Source: Helicoverpa zea (lineage: Eukaryota > Arthropoda > Insecta > Lepidoptera > Noctuidae). Taken from it: a stretch of 64,000 bases of DNA. How positions within the stretch are numbered: the first letter of the stretch is position 1; the number at the start of each line of letters is the position of its first letter. Positions 44,133 through 57,548 of the stretch are shown in pieces. A program made the position numbers and the translations under genes. Location: positions 5,642,001-5,706,000 of the forward strand of contig NC_061467.1 in the NCBI RefSeq assembly GCF_022581195.2. The letters are read 5' to 3'. The notes under the pieces are model-generated. The model worked only from the letters and a program-made list of their open reading frames with translations, was not told where the DNA came from and ran no database searches.

Positions 44133-46814
44133 GTAGGCAGACCCCGCGCCTCGCCCTGCACCACACCGACTACTGACCAACAAACGTTACATAAACCGAC
44201 AGGATGACGTCGTTACGGCCGTTTCCACATTTCTTTAGCTGCCTGCCTTCTACGGTCATTTAACTAGACTTCCGTAGTTTAACGCGAAACATGCAAAAAA
44301 CGCTCGTTGCGGATTCTCTAAATGTTTTTCTAGGGTCTATAAAGTACCGCCAGGAAGGGGAACGGTAACCCATTCGATGTCATATAATGTTTTATCAGAA
44401 TAAACATTCACTGGCACTCATAAGTAATTCGGCATCACATACGCATGTAGACTAAATTAAAATTTATGAAACCAAGCCGCATTGGGTTTGATGACTCGAG
44501 ATTAAACAGTGCATTTGTGGACATCTATAGACTTTTACCGACATTAAGAGGTCTCTTAAAGAGTCTTAACTGCCATATTTTTACGACACAATCAGAAGCA
44601 AAATATTTCAGCCTCGAAGCAAAAACTATATTAAAGTAGGCTAACGAGCGACCATGGTTTTTTAATTACGAATTCATGCTTACGTGAAGACCGTAATGTT
44701 AGGTGGCAATTATTACATAGGTGCACAGATGTGTAGCTTTTGATAAAAACATCTTAGAAGAGATATTGACAAGCATTAACAGCAAAAGTAGATGGTAATG
44801 AAATATTTAGAGAACGTATTTATGAATTAATGAGCAAAGTTTTCTTTATTAGAATTGGGGCGAAATCAGACTATCTTACCACATAATATACTCATAAGTA
44901 TGAAAATATTGCTTCCAGTCCAAGGTAGAGATGAATCTTTAGACGATGATCGAAGAACAATGTCCCCCTTTTTCAGGGGGGCATCACCTACGCATTCTAA
45001 CACGATTCCTGTTCCAAAAATTTGAACGAATAACTGTGAATAAGAACTGCTTGGAACTTGGCATATTGCCTTGCTTACCGACCTCTTGTCAGCCGGGCTT
45101 TACGTCCATATGCCCACACTTTGTATGCCATCACCGTACCCGCTCCGTTAACCCTCTTATCTTCATTGCATGCGGCGGCCACACAAAACACCGTTACATG
45201 ACTATATGCAATCAGAACTTACATCGCTTTATGTCCTTAAACTTTGATGTCGGTTTGCCGAAACTAAGCACCAGTCGTTTGATCTTCTTCCGGTAACAAC
45301 CTTGCCTGAACCACTTTGTACTTGACTTTATTTAGTACAACCAGGAAATCAAGCTGAGAGCTTGCTCGAATTACTTAGCAACGAGGCAAGATTTAAAACA
45401 TTTGTAGATTGAGTGAAGTGGAACCAAAACTTCGTAATGGGAGGTTGAACGTCATTCTCGGCAAGAATTTGATCTCTGTAGAGGCAATCGGCAAGAATTC
45501 CTTTGTCGTGAGAGAATTCATAATTGTTAGGTAAATAAGCTATAAGAATAATATCTAAACTATTTGTATTTCATACAAATAGATATTATGGATTGAAATG
45601 AATTGAATGTAACAAAGCCCCGAAGCAGTCTTCTCTCTATTCAATGCATATTATTACATAATGCATTTATTTATTAAGAAACATTTTTGAAATGCTTTCA
45701 GAGAAATGATTCCTTTATTCTTTCAAAACGTATTCAAAATATTTATTACCTATTCATATGAAGCAGCCTACTTACTTTAGTGTCAAGACAATTGCTCGTT
45801 ATTCCGATTGTTTCCCTGTGTTTATACATATACTGCAAGACACGACATACGCTTTAATAATACAAATGCAATCGCTTGCCGCTGCAACCACAACTCCGAT
45901 ATAATATCCGGCTCATTGAAATAAATTAAACGACAATTAAACCGCCGATCAGTTTTAATAGGTCAAGGAACAAATTCTGAGACGGCAAACAATCATCGAG
46001 GTTTGTCTAACAGTAATACTAAACACACAGAAAACAATGAAGTCGTCAAAAGGTATGTGGCAGACGTCAGTGTATCTCACGCTCCATCGACGCCAGTTTA
46101 TATACGTATTCAGTTCCATCGACCTGGATTTCCTACGAAGAATACAAATAGCTCAACCAATAGATCGAATTAATAGAGTGAATCACGTCTCGTAATACTC
46201 AGGTTTCTGTGTCGTCCGATCGTGTGATGTAATGTCCATATCACACATTTATCACAATTATCAAACAGAGATCAAAGAATCCGCTGTTTACTTTCTGTAA
46301 GTAAACCAATTACTTAAGTTACCAGTGTTACGACACTATTACGCCTTTAGCCTTCTGTGACTAGATAACTAGGCACATCAGAGTCTCCGGGACGCACGTG
46401 ATAACATCAGTCGAGAGCTCGAGACTGTTTCGATTTGCCATTTCTCTATTTGGTTAGTCATGCAAACGTGTACCAATGTTATTAACTTATCGCTTCTCAT
46501 TATCTAGACTTTACTCTACAATAAAAAAAAAACACTTTTTTGTCTAACGTTCACTATTCAGCGACCAATCACTGAAAAGATTTATGAGAAACCTTGGAGT
46601 TGGCGAAGTCGCATATTGCTGAGATCCTAATTACAACATACTTGTGTCCTTATCAAAAGAAATCTTAATTAATTACAACCGGATCTATGACAGGAGAGCT
46701 GGCACTTGTAGTTGACACTTTGACACGTACTTGAGACGTTAAGGAAGATAGCACAAGCTAGAAAGCTCCGCGGTTACGAGCGGCAAACAGCAGGGCCGCT
46801 GTTACAGCACCCAC
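44133..46814. other. Non-coding, no supported gene
   Basis: Around 44946-45296 both strands are open with coding-like stretches, and the minus strand has a GTAAGT donor near 45230, but no family was recognised. An imperfect hairpin lies at about 45550-45590. Confidence 0.35.
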
Positions 46815-46850
46815 CTGCCGCATGCCGGCCGCGCCGCCTCCGCCATTCAT
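46815..46850 (-). CDS. Candidate 12-codon start exon on the minus strand
   Basis: On the minus strand an ATG after an AT-rich leader opens MNGGGGAAGMRQ, and the last codon CAG is followed directly by GTGGGTGC, a plausible donor in phase 0. Glycine/alanine-rich starts are common in insect regulatory proteins. The frame also runs on unspliced for 18 more codons. On the plus strand the same patch can be read as MPAAPPPPFI before a GTAAGA site, so strand is not certain. No downstream exon was identified. Confidence 0.3.
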
Positions 46851-47047
46851 CGCGTAAGAAAGCAAAGAATATTATTATAATTTAAATAACAGTCATAATC
46901 GAGGCATTGAACTTGCTTGCGTCCATAGACGAACGAGTGATTAATCCAGAATACTTTCACTCGAACCGGCCAGTTATCGCACGGGTGAATTTGACTACGA
47001 AAATTATAATAATTAAGAGAATTGTATGGGCAGTGAGTCAGCTAGCG
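46851..47047. promoter_or_regulatory. Short spacer between two opposed candidate start exons
   Basis: An AT-rich 197-base stretch separates a minus-strand ATG at 46850 from a plus-strand ATG at 47048. If both exons are real it is a bidirectional promoter or shared leader. No TATA pair was found. Confidence 0.2.
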
Positions 47048-47121
47048 ATGCTCGATAAGAGGCCGCCAGTGTCATCGGCTGCGGCTATTGTATCCGATGA
47101 ACTTTCGATGGCTGATTCTTT
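47048..47121 (+). CDS. Candidate start exon (unknown protein)
   Basis: ATG at 47048 opens MLDKRPPVSSAAAIVSDELS followed by MADS. After 24 codons plus two bases it meets GTAAGTACAG at 47122, an excellent 5' splice site. The GC content of the block is well above its flanks. The protein is not recognised. The minus strand is also open here, and no partner exon was found, so the call rests on composition and the donor. Confidence 0.33.
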
Positions 47122-50100
47122 GTAAGTACAGAAAGAAAGCGGACATTTTCTTTTACATAATGAGACGGATTATAATTCGCACGACTCTCATGGGAGCGTA
47201 CACTAAACGGATTTCTATTCCATGCCCATACGGTCGGTTAGGTTAGAGAGTTTAGAGACAATAAGCAATGTTTCGCAATAGCCTACAAACTGAGCATGAC
47301 ACTGTAAACGCGATAATAGTGTTACGGAATATTCGCAAATTTTCAATACAATAGCGGTGTTAGCGAAGCTTATGCGTTTGGGTAATAGCCTGCTAACCGT
47401 ACTAACTGTATCCGAGCCGCCAGATATTGTTCTTGAACCAAATACAAGATTCAAAATAATTCAGATCCACTTCACGGCTGCGTCTGTTGCGTTTATTTGA
47501 TCATTGTTAAAGTTTTGCAAATGCTTTTGATGTTGTCTTCAAAACAGAGTTACTCATCGCACATTTTGGGATTTACAACCAAAATAAGTATGACATTATA
47601 GGTATCATCGTTTTCCTTAAATAAAATGAGAGGAAAAAGCGAATCAAATGAAACGCTATTAGTCATATTTACGAGCGAAGCCACACCTCCCATGTTTAGT
47701 TGGAAGTGCACTATTAAAGTATAAATTAAAAAGTCCGATTAGCTGGTAAATTGAACGTATAGAAATTACCTATGGTTACGCAATGACTTAGCATCTAAAT
47801 CACCTGTAATTACTATATAAATGAAATAGTGTAGGTAATATCAACAGGTGGGCCTAAGGCTCTATATTTTCAATAAAAAGTTACGCAATTTGGGTATATG
47901 TTGCTATTGGACCCGTCCAGAAAGCTGATTGTGTAAATTGTGGATAACAATGATTTTAATTTTAACCGTGAATGTAATTTCGTAATTTCATAATACATAG
48001 TTGCGACTTTTGCTTATTATGACACAAAGGTCATTCTAGGAAAAGTTTGAATGACTGATATGGTGCTCTTTGGACTTTGAAAATATCTATTTCTAATTTG
48101 ACATCACCTAAAATACAAAAATCTGTAAGTACTGAAAATGCAAAATAGGTAACTTGATTTCATTAAACGCATCTAATTTAATAAAGGTGAGATCTGAGTA
48201 AAAACTTTGTCGAAATTGACTTTGAATTTTCCCAGCAAACCGCTTAACAAAAGCAAAGATCATAAAGATAAGCTTAATTAGGGTAATCAAACGATCACCA
48301 CGCAGCACTGAGCTACGATAACACGAAGCGATGATAGAAACTTTGTATCAGTTCATTACATAATATCTCGGATAACGGACCACTCTAAAAAGTTAACAAT
48401 AACAAAGTAGGTGCATTGACCTCCGCCCCTAGCGCCAACCGTTACCGATTGATAAGGCAGGTTAAATGGTCCGTGCCACCATGAACCCATAACAATGCTT
48501 CTCTATTGATTCACGCCATTCAATTCGCTAATGTCCCTTTAATTGGTTGAGTGATTTATCTGAAAATAACCGGAATTACCGGCCCGAATTTAAATTATTT
48601 AAAAATAAACTCATAAAATGGTTTGTTAATCAAATTATGCTAATTATGTTCCAATCTATCATCTGTATTTGATGACGTATTAAATATGTCTCTCTATGTT
48701 TATTTATGCAAATTAATAAAACAAACTAGTATTCAAAAATCTAAAATAGATAACCTGTTGTTCTCTGAACTTTTCTTTGCTCTACATCCACAGATAATTT
48801 AGAATTCTATGACTATACATCAAAGACGAACAAGAATAAAAGATTTGAGACTTGTGTACAAGTAGGTACCTAAATATCAAAAGGTAATTTATTTTTAGAC
48901 GTGTCTCAGCGTTCCTGTCTGTTACTTTTAGCTCTCAAGAGTCACATGAAGCGCAGAGTTAAACAAAACGCCGCCACTCAGCCGTCTGATAAGTCATCGT
49001 CTGCGCCGAAAACTTGACAATATCAACATAAAAAGCTATCAGAAAAGTGTTCATGTGTGTTTCCATTAACACTAAGAAAACGCAGTGTACTAATTAATAA
49101 ATGTATTTTTTGCTGGCATAGCTAAAACTATTTAGAATCTTCTTCTTTTTAGATTCATTCATGCATTCTGTATTTAAGTCCAAATTATCTTTTGTATTGT
49201 TACCAAAAATTATAGGTTCCCATGTTACCTTCTTCATAATGATTTTTTTCATCCTTCCTTCCGCTTTAAAACCTCTATACCGTTCCAAAAGTTGAGCAAG
49301 TAACGTCCGACAATTGTTGTACTTTTAAGTCAGGCCTTTATCATTGTCGATGCCCTTACAATACCTTGAATAATGACTGAGTACAATAATAATCTTATTC
49401 ATTTGGCACCACCCTGTCTGCCATGTCTACCTGCTTAATATAATACTTAATGAAACAATTAACATGTTAATGATTAAGAGAACATATTTGCCGAAGCGAT
49501 TACTTCTTAGTGTTTGTTTAATAGCTTTCAACGAATCTCGAGCGATTAATAACCTATTGGGGTTCAAAATCTTGAATAAACTAAATGCCGTATTCGAGTG
49601 TGTCATGGTAAAAAACACCATGAGTGTTAGTCGACTTTGAATCGGCGGAAGTCGCCAGCACGACGCGATATTTTGAGCAAGGCGCGTCGAGTATGTGACT
49701 TGTAAAGGTATAAATAAAATGTAGTCCCATGCCGTACCGCTGGCACTTGGTTAGTAATGAAGATTAAGGAATCGCTGTTTCGCTTGCGAAGTAAACAGGG
49801 GCTTAAATAAATTCTTTAACATTTTCTTTCCCTATAATTTTTCAAAAGAGAGTTAATGGTTCAAAAGCTAGGCCATGTTTTGTAAAGCTTGATATCACTG
49901 GCGTCTTGTCTCTAATTGTCGTATTTGGGAACTCGTAAGCCTTCAATCATGAAAAGAGCAAGAGCTATAAGTATGTAGTATTTTTGCTAACGATGCTTAA
50001 AGTAATAGTGTTGTAGGAACTGCAGAAAAAGCAATGCCAGTAACAAAATTTAGCTTCTAAAATATGACATTAGCAACTTTAATGGTGTCTGGTTATATGA

Positions 50101-51749
50101 CAGTTGTCGTCGTAGGCGTGCTAGGTACAATCTTTAAGCTCAGGACATAAAGTAACAGAAACGTCCATTATGTGCCTCTAAGTTTAATGCTTGTACAACC
50201 GTTAGGCATGTTGACAAACGGTGAAATATTATCCAACCAGGCAGGTACCATTAACATTTATCCTTGGACCGAAATAGAAAGGATATCCGCTCGAACTGTG
50301 TGAACTTACAGTATACATTATTTATCAGAAATATCTATTTCTCTATTCCATCACTTGGTTATGACATCATTGTTACCAGAAATCATTATTTCTGCATTCA
50401 AATATTTTATTTTTCCATCGCTATTTACAAATAACTATACCGTCACATCACTGAGTGGGAACTTCATGAAAATTAAACATCATAAGAGCTCCGTTAACAA
50501 CCAAAACAAAAATATGGGAATAGAAATTTCCGGTCCCAATGATGAGTTGAACTCGACTCAAGGACGCACCCAAACCACACCCTACTTCCGTTCCATGAAT
50601 TGGGGTAAAGTTTATTGTAACCTAGTGAGCAAAAACAGAAGCAGATGGGTTTCAACACACGGACAAAACAGAATTCAGCCCACAGGTAAATAGGATCTTC
50701 ACTACATGGTTTATTTAATAGCCAATTACGTTGTAAACTGTTTAAAGCGAGGTCAGAATCAAAGTTCGCGGAAACCTTCCCTGTTTGCCGGTAGAAAGGA
50801 ACGAAACACTATGATCAAGTTGTCGCATTAACACTTCACTTTCCCTACAACCCAGAATTTAAGGCATTTACTCATCTGCCGGCAAACTACCAGTAATTAC
50901 AGGCCCACTGGGGTGGTTACCCGGGCCCTGTAATGATAAAGGAGAAACTCGATGCGCTCCTTGATAGATCGCCAATGAAGGATCACTTTCTCGAAAATTA
51001 TCAGAAAGTCGGCCGTGTGAAATACAATTTTTCGAAAATATGCATTGGCATATCTCTGTCGTCGAAGGCCAACCACTGCACGCTGCGCTTGGTGCTTTCA
51101 TCAACAAAACAGCTGCTTGTTTATATTGCCATTCTCGCATACCAAGTTCCAACCGGACTACGACCCGGTGCAGCCACTCCACTTCCACAATAGTTCGATG
51201 ATGTGAATCTTTATTTCATGGAAAAAAAAATGAGTTAATGGCAGAAGTTTAGAATAACGCTATATCTAGTGAACTGATGAGGGAAATTACTCTTCGATAA
51301 AGCACACGTAAATTGAATTTCAGTTAGGTAAATTTTGCCTGAAAGAGCATATACTTAAATAGGTACCTAAATGCTGATACTTTTTTACATCGCCCTTGAG
51401 ATTTTATAAAAAAATATTAATAAAGTGTTCCACAACATAAAAAAAACGGCACCAATTTTATTCTCGAACGATATACAACTAATACCTATACAACGAATAA
51501 TTTTTGAAGTAAAAGTAATTTAAACTACCTATTCAAAACAATGATTTCTAGCGTCTAGTGAATTTTGATAATAATTTCTGTTGCAGTAGAATACCGATAC
51601 CGAACGCAGACGAATGCAGGTTCAACAAAATAAAATAAAATGAACGTAACGTAATAATGAAATGACTTGCGAGACGAGGCGGGAAGGATAGGGGGCGCGG
51701 TAGAAGCCGTCGCATGCCCCTCCACCCGCCTGCACACCCGCCGTCCCCG
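47122..51749. other. Non-coding, no supported gene
   Basis: Mostly AT-rich. A POU octamer occurs at 48706-48713. A 112-codon frame at 50355-50693 ends at CAG|GTAAAT and is coding-like only in its second half; it shows no domain. Imperfect palindromic sequence occurs near 50915-50935. Confidence 0.35.
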
Positions 51750-52225
51750 CAGTCAAGCGAGAGGCGACAGCTAGCCAGCTGCGCGTCTTGTGTTTTTCGG
51801 ATTTTGCGGTGCGATCGACGTTCCTTTCTTATTTTGTTGTTATTTATATAAAAGTAATCAAGTTTAATTAGACAAGCTACGCGTGTGAACTTTATGTATG
51901 CAACACTGAAATCTAACAAGTCTGTGAACTTTTGCAGTGCATTGTGACTTTTAAAAGTGTTCAATACATGGATACCTGTGTCTTTTGTCTGTAAAACAGT
52001 GGATGATTATACGAGAGGTGGTGGTATTTAGTTGTTCAGTACGTTATTGTCAGATCTTGTGCCCGTGGACCCAACAGTGTGACCAGTGATTGTTGTCGTG
52101 GCCGGTTTCCAGTGAGGAAACTTTCCAAACGTGCATAAAACAGTGGGTAATGCTTTCCTAGCGAATGCGGGCCCTGCCTGCACGCATTCCGTAGGGAAGC
52201 AAGTGCCGGCAATAAGCATTTTACG
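51750..52225 (+). other. Candidate promoter edge and 5' untranslated first exon
   Basis: A GC-rich, TATA-less patch (about 51660-51790) contains an initiator-like gCAGTCAAG at 51750. The sequence then becomes leader-like for about 470 bases, with short upstream ATGs and repeated 'gtgaa/aagtg' texture, and reaches ACG|GTGAGTAAAG at 52226, a strong donor. No long frame spans it. It could be the first exon of the gene whose coding exon lies at 57445, on the same strand. Confidence 0.35.
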
Positions 52226-55200
52226 GTGAGTAAAGCGCGTTCAAGTTCATCGTACTTTGACCTAAAATTATGACAACGGATGACAACGTCTGTTGACCAG
52301 CCCAGTGTCAAATGTCAAGACGTATCGTGCATTGCATGTCAGCGTGTGAAACGTTAGGGATTTATTACTGAACCAATGATAGTTCGTGGAAATAATGAAT
52401 TAAATCCATAGTGGTCTTTTAATCAGCTTGGAGAGGAGGCGAAACTAGTGCAGTGGGCTTAGACAGTTACAGGATATGGTCACCAGCTGGCTGGAAATGG
52501 CAGGCTAGGTTAACAAGTGGTTGTTCTCATTATTGGATAATAGAATGGTGGTTAGGCAACACTCCTGCTTGTCATTGTTCCAACTATTCTGCACATCACT
52601 TGATTTGTGGGCCACAGAACTGTTGTAGTGTTGCATTATTAAATTATGATTGTAGTGAATGCTACAAAACTGCATTTGTGAATTAAAATATTTACAGCTG
52701 ATATATTGCTTTGCTTTAATAAGGTAAGTATCATTGCTCTGTCAGTAAAGCAGTTTTTAAGGTAGAAAAAGGTTGGGCTTCTGACTGAAAATAAACAATT
52801 GATAACACTTCACAAATATTTATCTTTGTGGATTTGCTAAGCTTTACTCATTAGCAAGTTATTCTTTGAACGTTATCTACTTTTACAAGATCTGCCTAAT
52901 ATGTTAAAGTTTTATCCATGTGTGAAACATTGCTCCATCGGGATCCTAATGAAACAGTAGGATTCACCTAATTTACTTCTACATAGCCAGGTAAATAGAT
53001 AACAAACTTTCATCTTTCTTTCATCACTAACTAGATGTTTCCCAATTTTTCATCTGCTACCTAAGGAAACTACTTTCTATACCCAGAACAATTATGTTCA
53101 CAACACTCACAATTAATGTGGCAGTCTATTAGACAATAAAAAACAATATTGGATTTATAGATCCACAAATTATTCCCTAAAATGTCACAAACTTGCAAAG
53201 AAAAAATCATTTGGTAAAATAATCACTACAAAATAGAGCTCCATTAGATAATAAAACAATTAATATTCATTGCACTCTGTATCAATCATGTAAATGATAA
53301 TAATATTTAACTATGCAAATATATTTTATTTCCCCGCTTTATAGAATGGACCACCCAGTTCATTTGATTCTGAGCCGCTATGCCACCTTTTTCCATCATC
53401 AAGTAACACTTGAGAGCTTAATAACAGTTCATTTGATAAGCCACTAGAACCATAATCTATTTCTGTTACACTTTTATTATCAGTCCACATGTTCCCATAT
53501 ACACCCTCCTTGTTATTTGTATTTAGTTTTTTTTTCTTTCATCCTGACTAAAAGAAACATAGACAAATGTTTTGGTGGTTTCGTAGCTGTTACTTCGTTA
53601 GTTATCCTGTTAAAAAGTTGAGTAAATGTTAGTCAGAAACTAAAGAGTTATAGATCGGAAGATAATTATGTGGTTATGAAAGTTTTTATGTAATACGTAA
53701 TCTTTGTAATGTTACAGATATTGATTTTTGATACATAATTTTGTAACGCTAACTGTAGTTATCCACATGGCATGTTTCTATTTGACCTACTTCACTGAAT
53801 TTACATTTATGTTTTAAATGAAAATAAACTTTTCAGCTGCTCTGGTTATCAATATCGTGATGTTTTTGACATTACGGACAGCATAATCATTATAAGCTAT
53901 TACTTGAGGTTTCACCAAAAGAACTTCTTCCAGTACCTGGACAAAACCATAATCTTTAAGCCAAAATATTTTACTCGGGAGTCTAGTTAACAAAAAAAAG
54001 TTTCTTCTTTATTAAGTGTATTGGAATGCATATCTTTGAGAATATAATTTTATTAGATAATTTACTTTGCTTTTAGTTTAGTAATTTTAGTATTTTTTTA
54101 AAGTAATTTTATATGCAATTATAGCTGCAGAATTACCTACTTAACTGAGTAGTAGTTATTACTTTTACTGAGAAAGTACCATTGTTAAGATTTCTAAGCA
54201 TCTTGGAATCTTCATGTTTTCACAGCGCATGTTTGTTGTTAAACTATGCATACAAAGACAATGAATGAATGACATGCTTAAATACATACATATTCTGAGA
54301 TTCTGTTCAGCATACAACCTAACAGGTATGCAACAATGTCATTGTTTTTCTAAATGCCTATTATACTTGCCAGTAACATTAGAACAATATTTTTATGCAT
54401 TTTTTTTATTTATTAGTGATCCGTGTACTGCTTGCATTGAACATACATGTAAAAACTGGATATTTTTTTAACTTAATAATTTCTGTCATCAATCATCAGT
54501 CTGGCTGTAATTAAGCACGGGTTTGATGAAGTTTTAATATTGCCAATCAATCTTACTTGCAGTTGTGTTGTGACAAAAATTTAAATATGTAACATGATAT
54601 TGTACCAAGACTTTATTTAATTAGAAGTAATAAAGAAGATGGGGAAATCTGGGCCACACTGTAATAACTTAAGGTATGGTTTCAATTTCAATATTGCTTT
54701 ATATGGTACCTTTTTTGTGTTGATAGATTCTTCACAACTCCTGGATGTTAATTTATACCTCCTTCTTTCCAAAAAACTTCAATCTTCGAAAAGCTCTCAA
54801 TATAACTTATTTCTTTAGGTTCCCAACTTTCCAAAATTTGAACAAAATTTCATGCTCAGTGCTGAGTGAAGATACTAGCCAATGAAATGAAAATAATATT
54901 TTCGTTCCATTTTGCTTTTAATTTATGAATAATCAGAACACTATTGCTAAATATAAATAATAATATGCACAAATCATCTACAGGCAGATGTTTGCTGTAG
55001 TAAAATTATTTGACTGAAAATGTAGACATTAAAATAATAAAATACCTCTTTAAAAAGCCTAATACAAGTAACTATTATAGTAATCTGTGCTAATACTAAG
55101 GATAGATAGGAAAACAAATCCAAATTAGAAATCATTCTGAGAATTGATATAATAATTGTTAAAGAGGTCTTTTAGCAGTACTAGGTATCTGGACACTAAT

Positions 55201-57444
55201 ATATTAATTTTATCATTCTATATTGTCTAGCTAGTGAGAAGTTACTTCTACTATCATAGGCATAAAAGATCCAATTTCATTTATTAAGTTCTTGCAAAAC
55301 GTGACTCGGTATCACTTTTCCTGTAATCTAGGATAGTACTTATTCGTTACTATGCGTTCATTGTAGTAGCCAGTCTAAAACTAATAAGGACGATATTATG
55401 CCTATGAAGCAAGCTGTCACTTGTAAGACTTTTTGATCTTTGACCCTCAAAAGAACCTTGCTGGTGTATTGTTACTTACATTAATCTAATTACTCAATTA
55501 TATGTAAATCTAGGCACTTTATATGGTAAAACTATTGTTATGAGTATAATGTTCTTATGCACCCAAGTTATCGCCGTAATGTACCATAAATACTCATTAT
55601 GTACCGTAAAACATAAAACTTATAAAATGTTACCATTCTAAAGTGTAAACCGACCTCATGTAAACATGCCCGTGAAAAAACGAAAGAAGTAAAATCTTTT
55701 AAAACGTCATGCTCCCAATGAGTTATGAGTTTTCGAATTCAGAAATCTGAATGTGCGAAATTCATAAGTTTGTAAAATTGAATTGGATTTAAATCATTCG
55801 TGAATTCGATATGCGCCATCGGAATTTTCACGAGCTATTCAAAAATTATAGTACCGTTTTTTTTTATTCAATGAACCAAGAACCAAGTTTCTGTATGGAA
55901 TTGTTAAAGATTTCTCAACAAGCCACCTATAGAAGTACATCTGTTAATTCTCCTAGTTTATACAGCCGCAATGTTTAATTCCTTTGTTCTGGTCGGGAGT
56001 ACCTAGTTCTGATGACTAACGCTTAGCAGTCAACATTAGCTTAGTTATTAGTGCATCGCTCTTGCAATTGTTTTTATGGGAACCTATAGCGATTATAATG
56101 ATTCGAGATTAAAATAGAAACCACCTTGTTCATTTTTGTATGGAGTTGATATGGGTTATTCAGGTACATTGGCAGTTTGTCCGTTTATGCGGTGATGACG
56201 GCATGCTGCAATTACACATCCGCCATCCAAGCTTGATGACGGTGACATCATCGTCAACCGCATTTTGCTCGTAGTATTGTAATAGCCAAGTTCAGACACC
56301 CATAACTTTGATGAAAATGAATATTTATTTGGAGATACGGATCACACAGTAGGTGAAGTATAACTTACAAATCAGTACCTTGATAGCCCTTAGGTCATAA
56401 TTAAAGGTCTCAATTTACATACGAGACGCTAGCCAATATACAACAGCATCCTGAAACTGACGAGCCACAAAAGTTCTCAACTGTCCTATTTAAAGACTTG
56501 GTGCTTGAATTCAAAATCATCAACTTTTGGCGATTCTCAATAAATTATCTGAAATTAGCCTTTGTCGGCTTAGCTAACGAAATAAATTTTCAATGTAATA
56601 ACTTAACCACTCTCTCGACTGAAGATCATTATAATCGAGTAGATTACAAGATATTATCTTTATGGCCTTTTGATGTCCTTGTAGGATTTCAGATGAATTG
56701 GCTGTGGCATCCAATTAAGCAATAAATGAAGGTCTTATCAATTATGATTTAAAATAATCAAGATGTACGTGATGAATTCTGAAATGTATCTTTTATCTGT
56801 CTCGACAGAACCTATATTAATTGTTCTACGTTATCACATGCATGAGTGGTTACTTTTATCGGTTAATTAACAATAAAATGCCCACTTTCTGTTCACTTTT
56901 TCCTGCTGTCAATCTAAAACCTAGCGCAGCGCAGTAATTGCAACCGCAACACTTGTGAAACAGACGGCCTTGTTACGTAACAACGTAATCACTACTCATA
57001 GTGATGATAAGCAATAAAAACATGCACTGCTCCATTGCTCTACAAAAACTAACAGATTCAGGTGTCGAGAGTATAGAAGCCTAACGATCTAATGCATCCA
57101 GCATCGAAAATCGGAGGGGTGCTTGTGAAGTATCTAAAAGAAAATCAATAGAGATAAGAAGCCAAAAGCACTGTTGAGAACGGTGAAGCGGTTGACCCGA
57201 AAGTATAAGAATGTCATTCACCAAGTATGGCTGTACTCCAAGAGAATAGATAGTAACAGCATTGGTTGCAAGTGCAGCCGATGAAGAAACTTCGCTTTTC
57301 TAGACGGGACTAATCGTGTTTTTCTGTTAGTAAATTCCCTGGGATATTACGGAGAGCTGATAGCCAAAGGGGTCATTATGTCGTAGCCCTTAGGGAAATA
57401 CATACAAGATGCTTTTATTAATGTTGTGATTACTGTGTGTACAG
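52226..57444 (+). other. Probable intron, no recognised feature
   Basis: AT-rich sequence between a strong donor and the acceptor at 57444. It contains a possible 26-base micro-exon (52698-52723) between 'tatttacag' and GTAAGTATC, most likely accidental, and a POU octamer at 53313-53320. No transposon ends were recognised. Confidence 0.35.
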
Positions 57445-57548
57445 AGAGGCGAGCGGCGCGGGTGGCGGGGCGGGCAGCGTTGGGCTGCTGGCCATGAACG
57501 CCACCCAGGTGCAGTGCGAGCCCCACGACTCGGTCGTGCTCATTAAAT
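57445..57548 (+). CDS. Candidate coding exon of a host gene (unknown protein)
   Basis: The acceptor 'tactgtgtgtacag' leads into a 104-base block with strongly coding-like GC-rich composition, ending at GTAAGTAAC (57549). One frame is open throughout: a glycine/alanine-rich stretch, then GLLAMNATQVQCEPHDSVVL and IK before the donor. An ATG in good context (gccATGaac) at 57494 could be the start if the upstream exon is untranslated, giving 18 codons and one leftover base. Both splice sites and the open frame make this the best host exon in the window. I do not recognise the protein. Confidence 0.55.

Noticed and set aside
43703..44176. 157-codon open frame on the plus strand
   Set aside because: Two-thirds of it has AT-rich, non-coding texture with no domain. 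Its end simply reads through the GC-rich block that I treat as a separate exon candidate in another frame.
50355..50693. 112-codon frame ending at CAG|GTAAAT
   Set aside because: The first half is low-complexity AT-rich sequence and no acceptor defines an exon within it. The donor alone is not enough.
51548..51964. 138-codon frame on the minus strand
   Set aside because: It runs opposite to the promoter-like GC patch and leader, has no domain, and mixes GC-rich and AT-rich parts. It looks like a shadow of the GC-rich promoter.
52698..52723. Possible 26-base micro-exon
   Set aside because: Acceptor and donor strings occur by chance this close in AT-rich introns. The content TGATATATTGCTTT is not coding-like.
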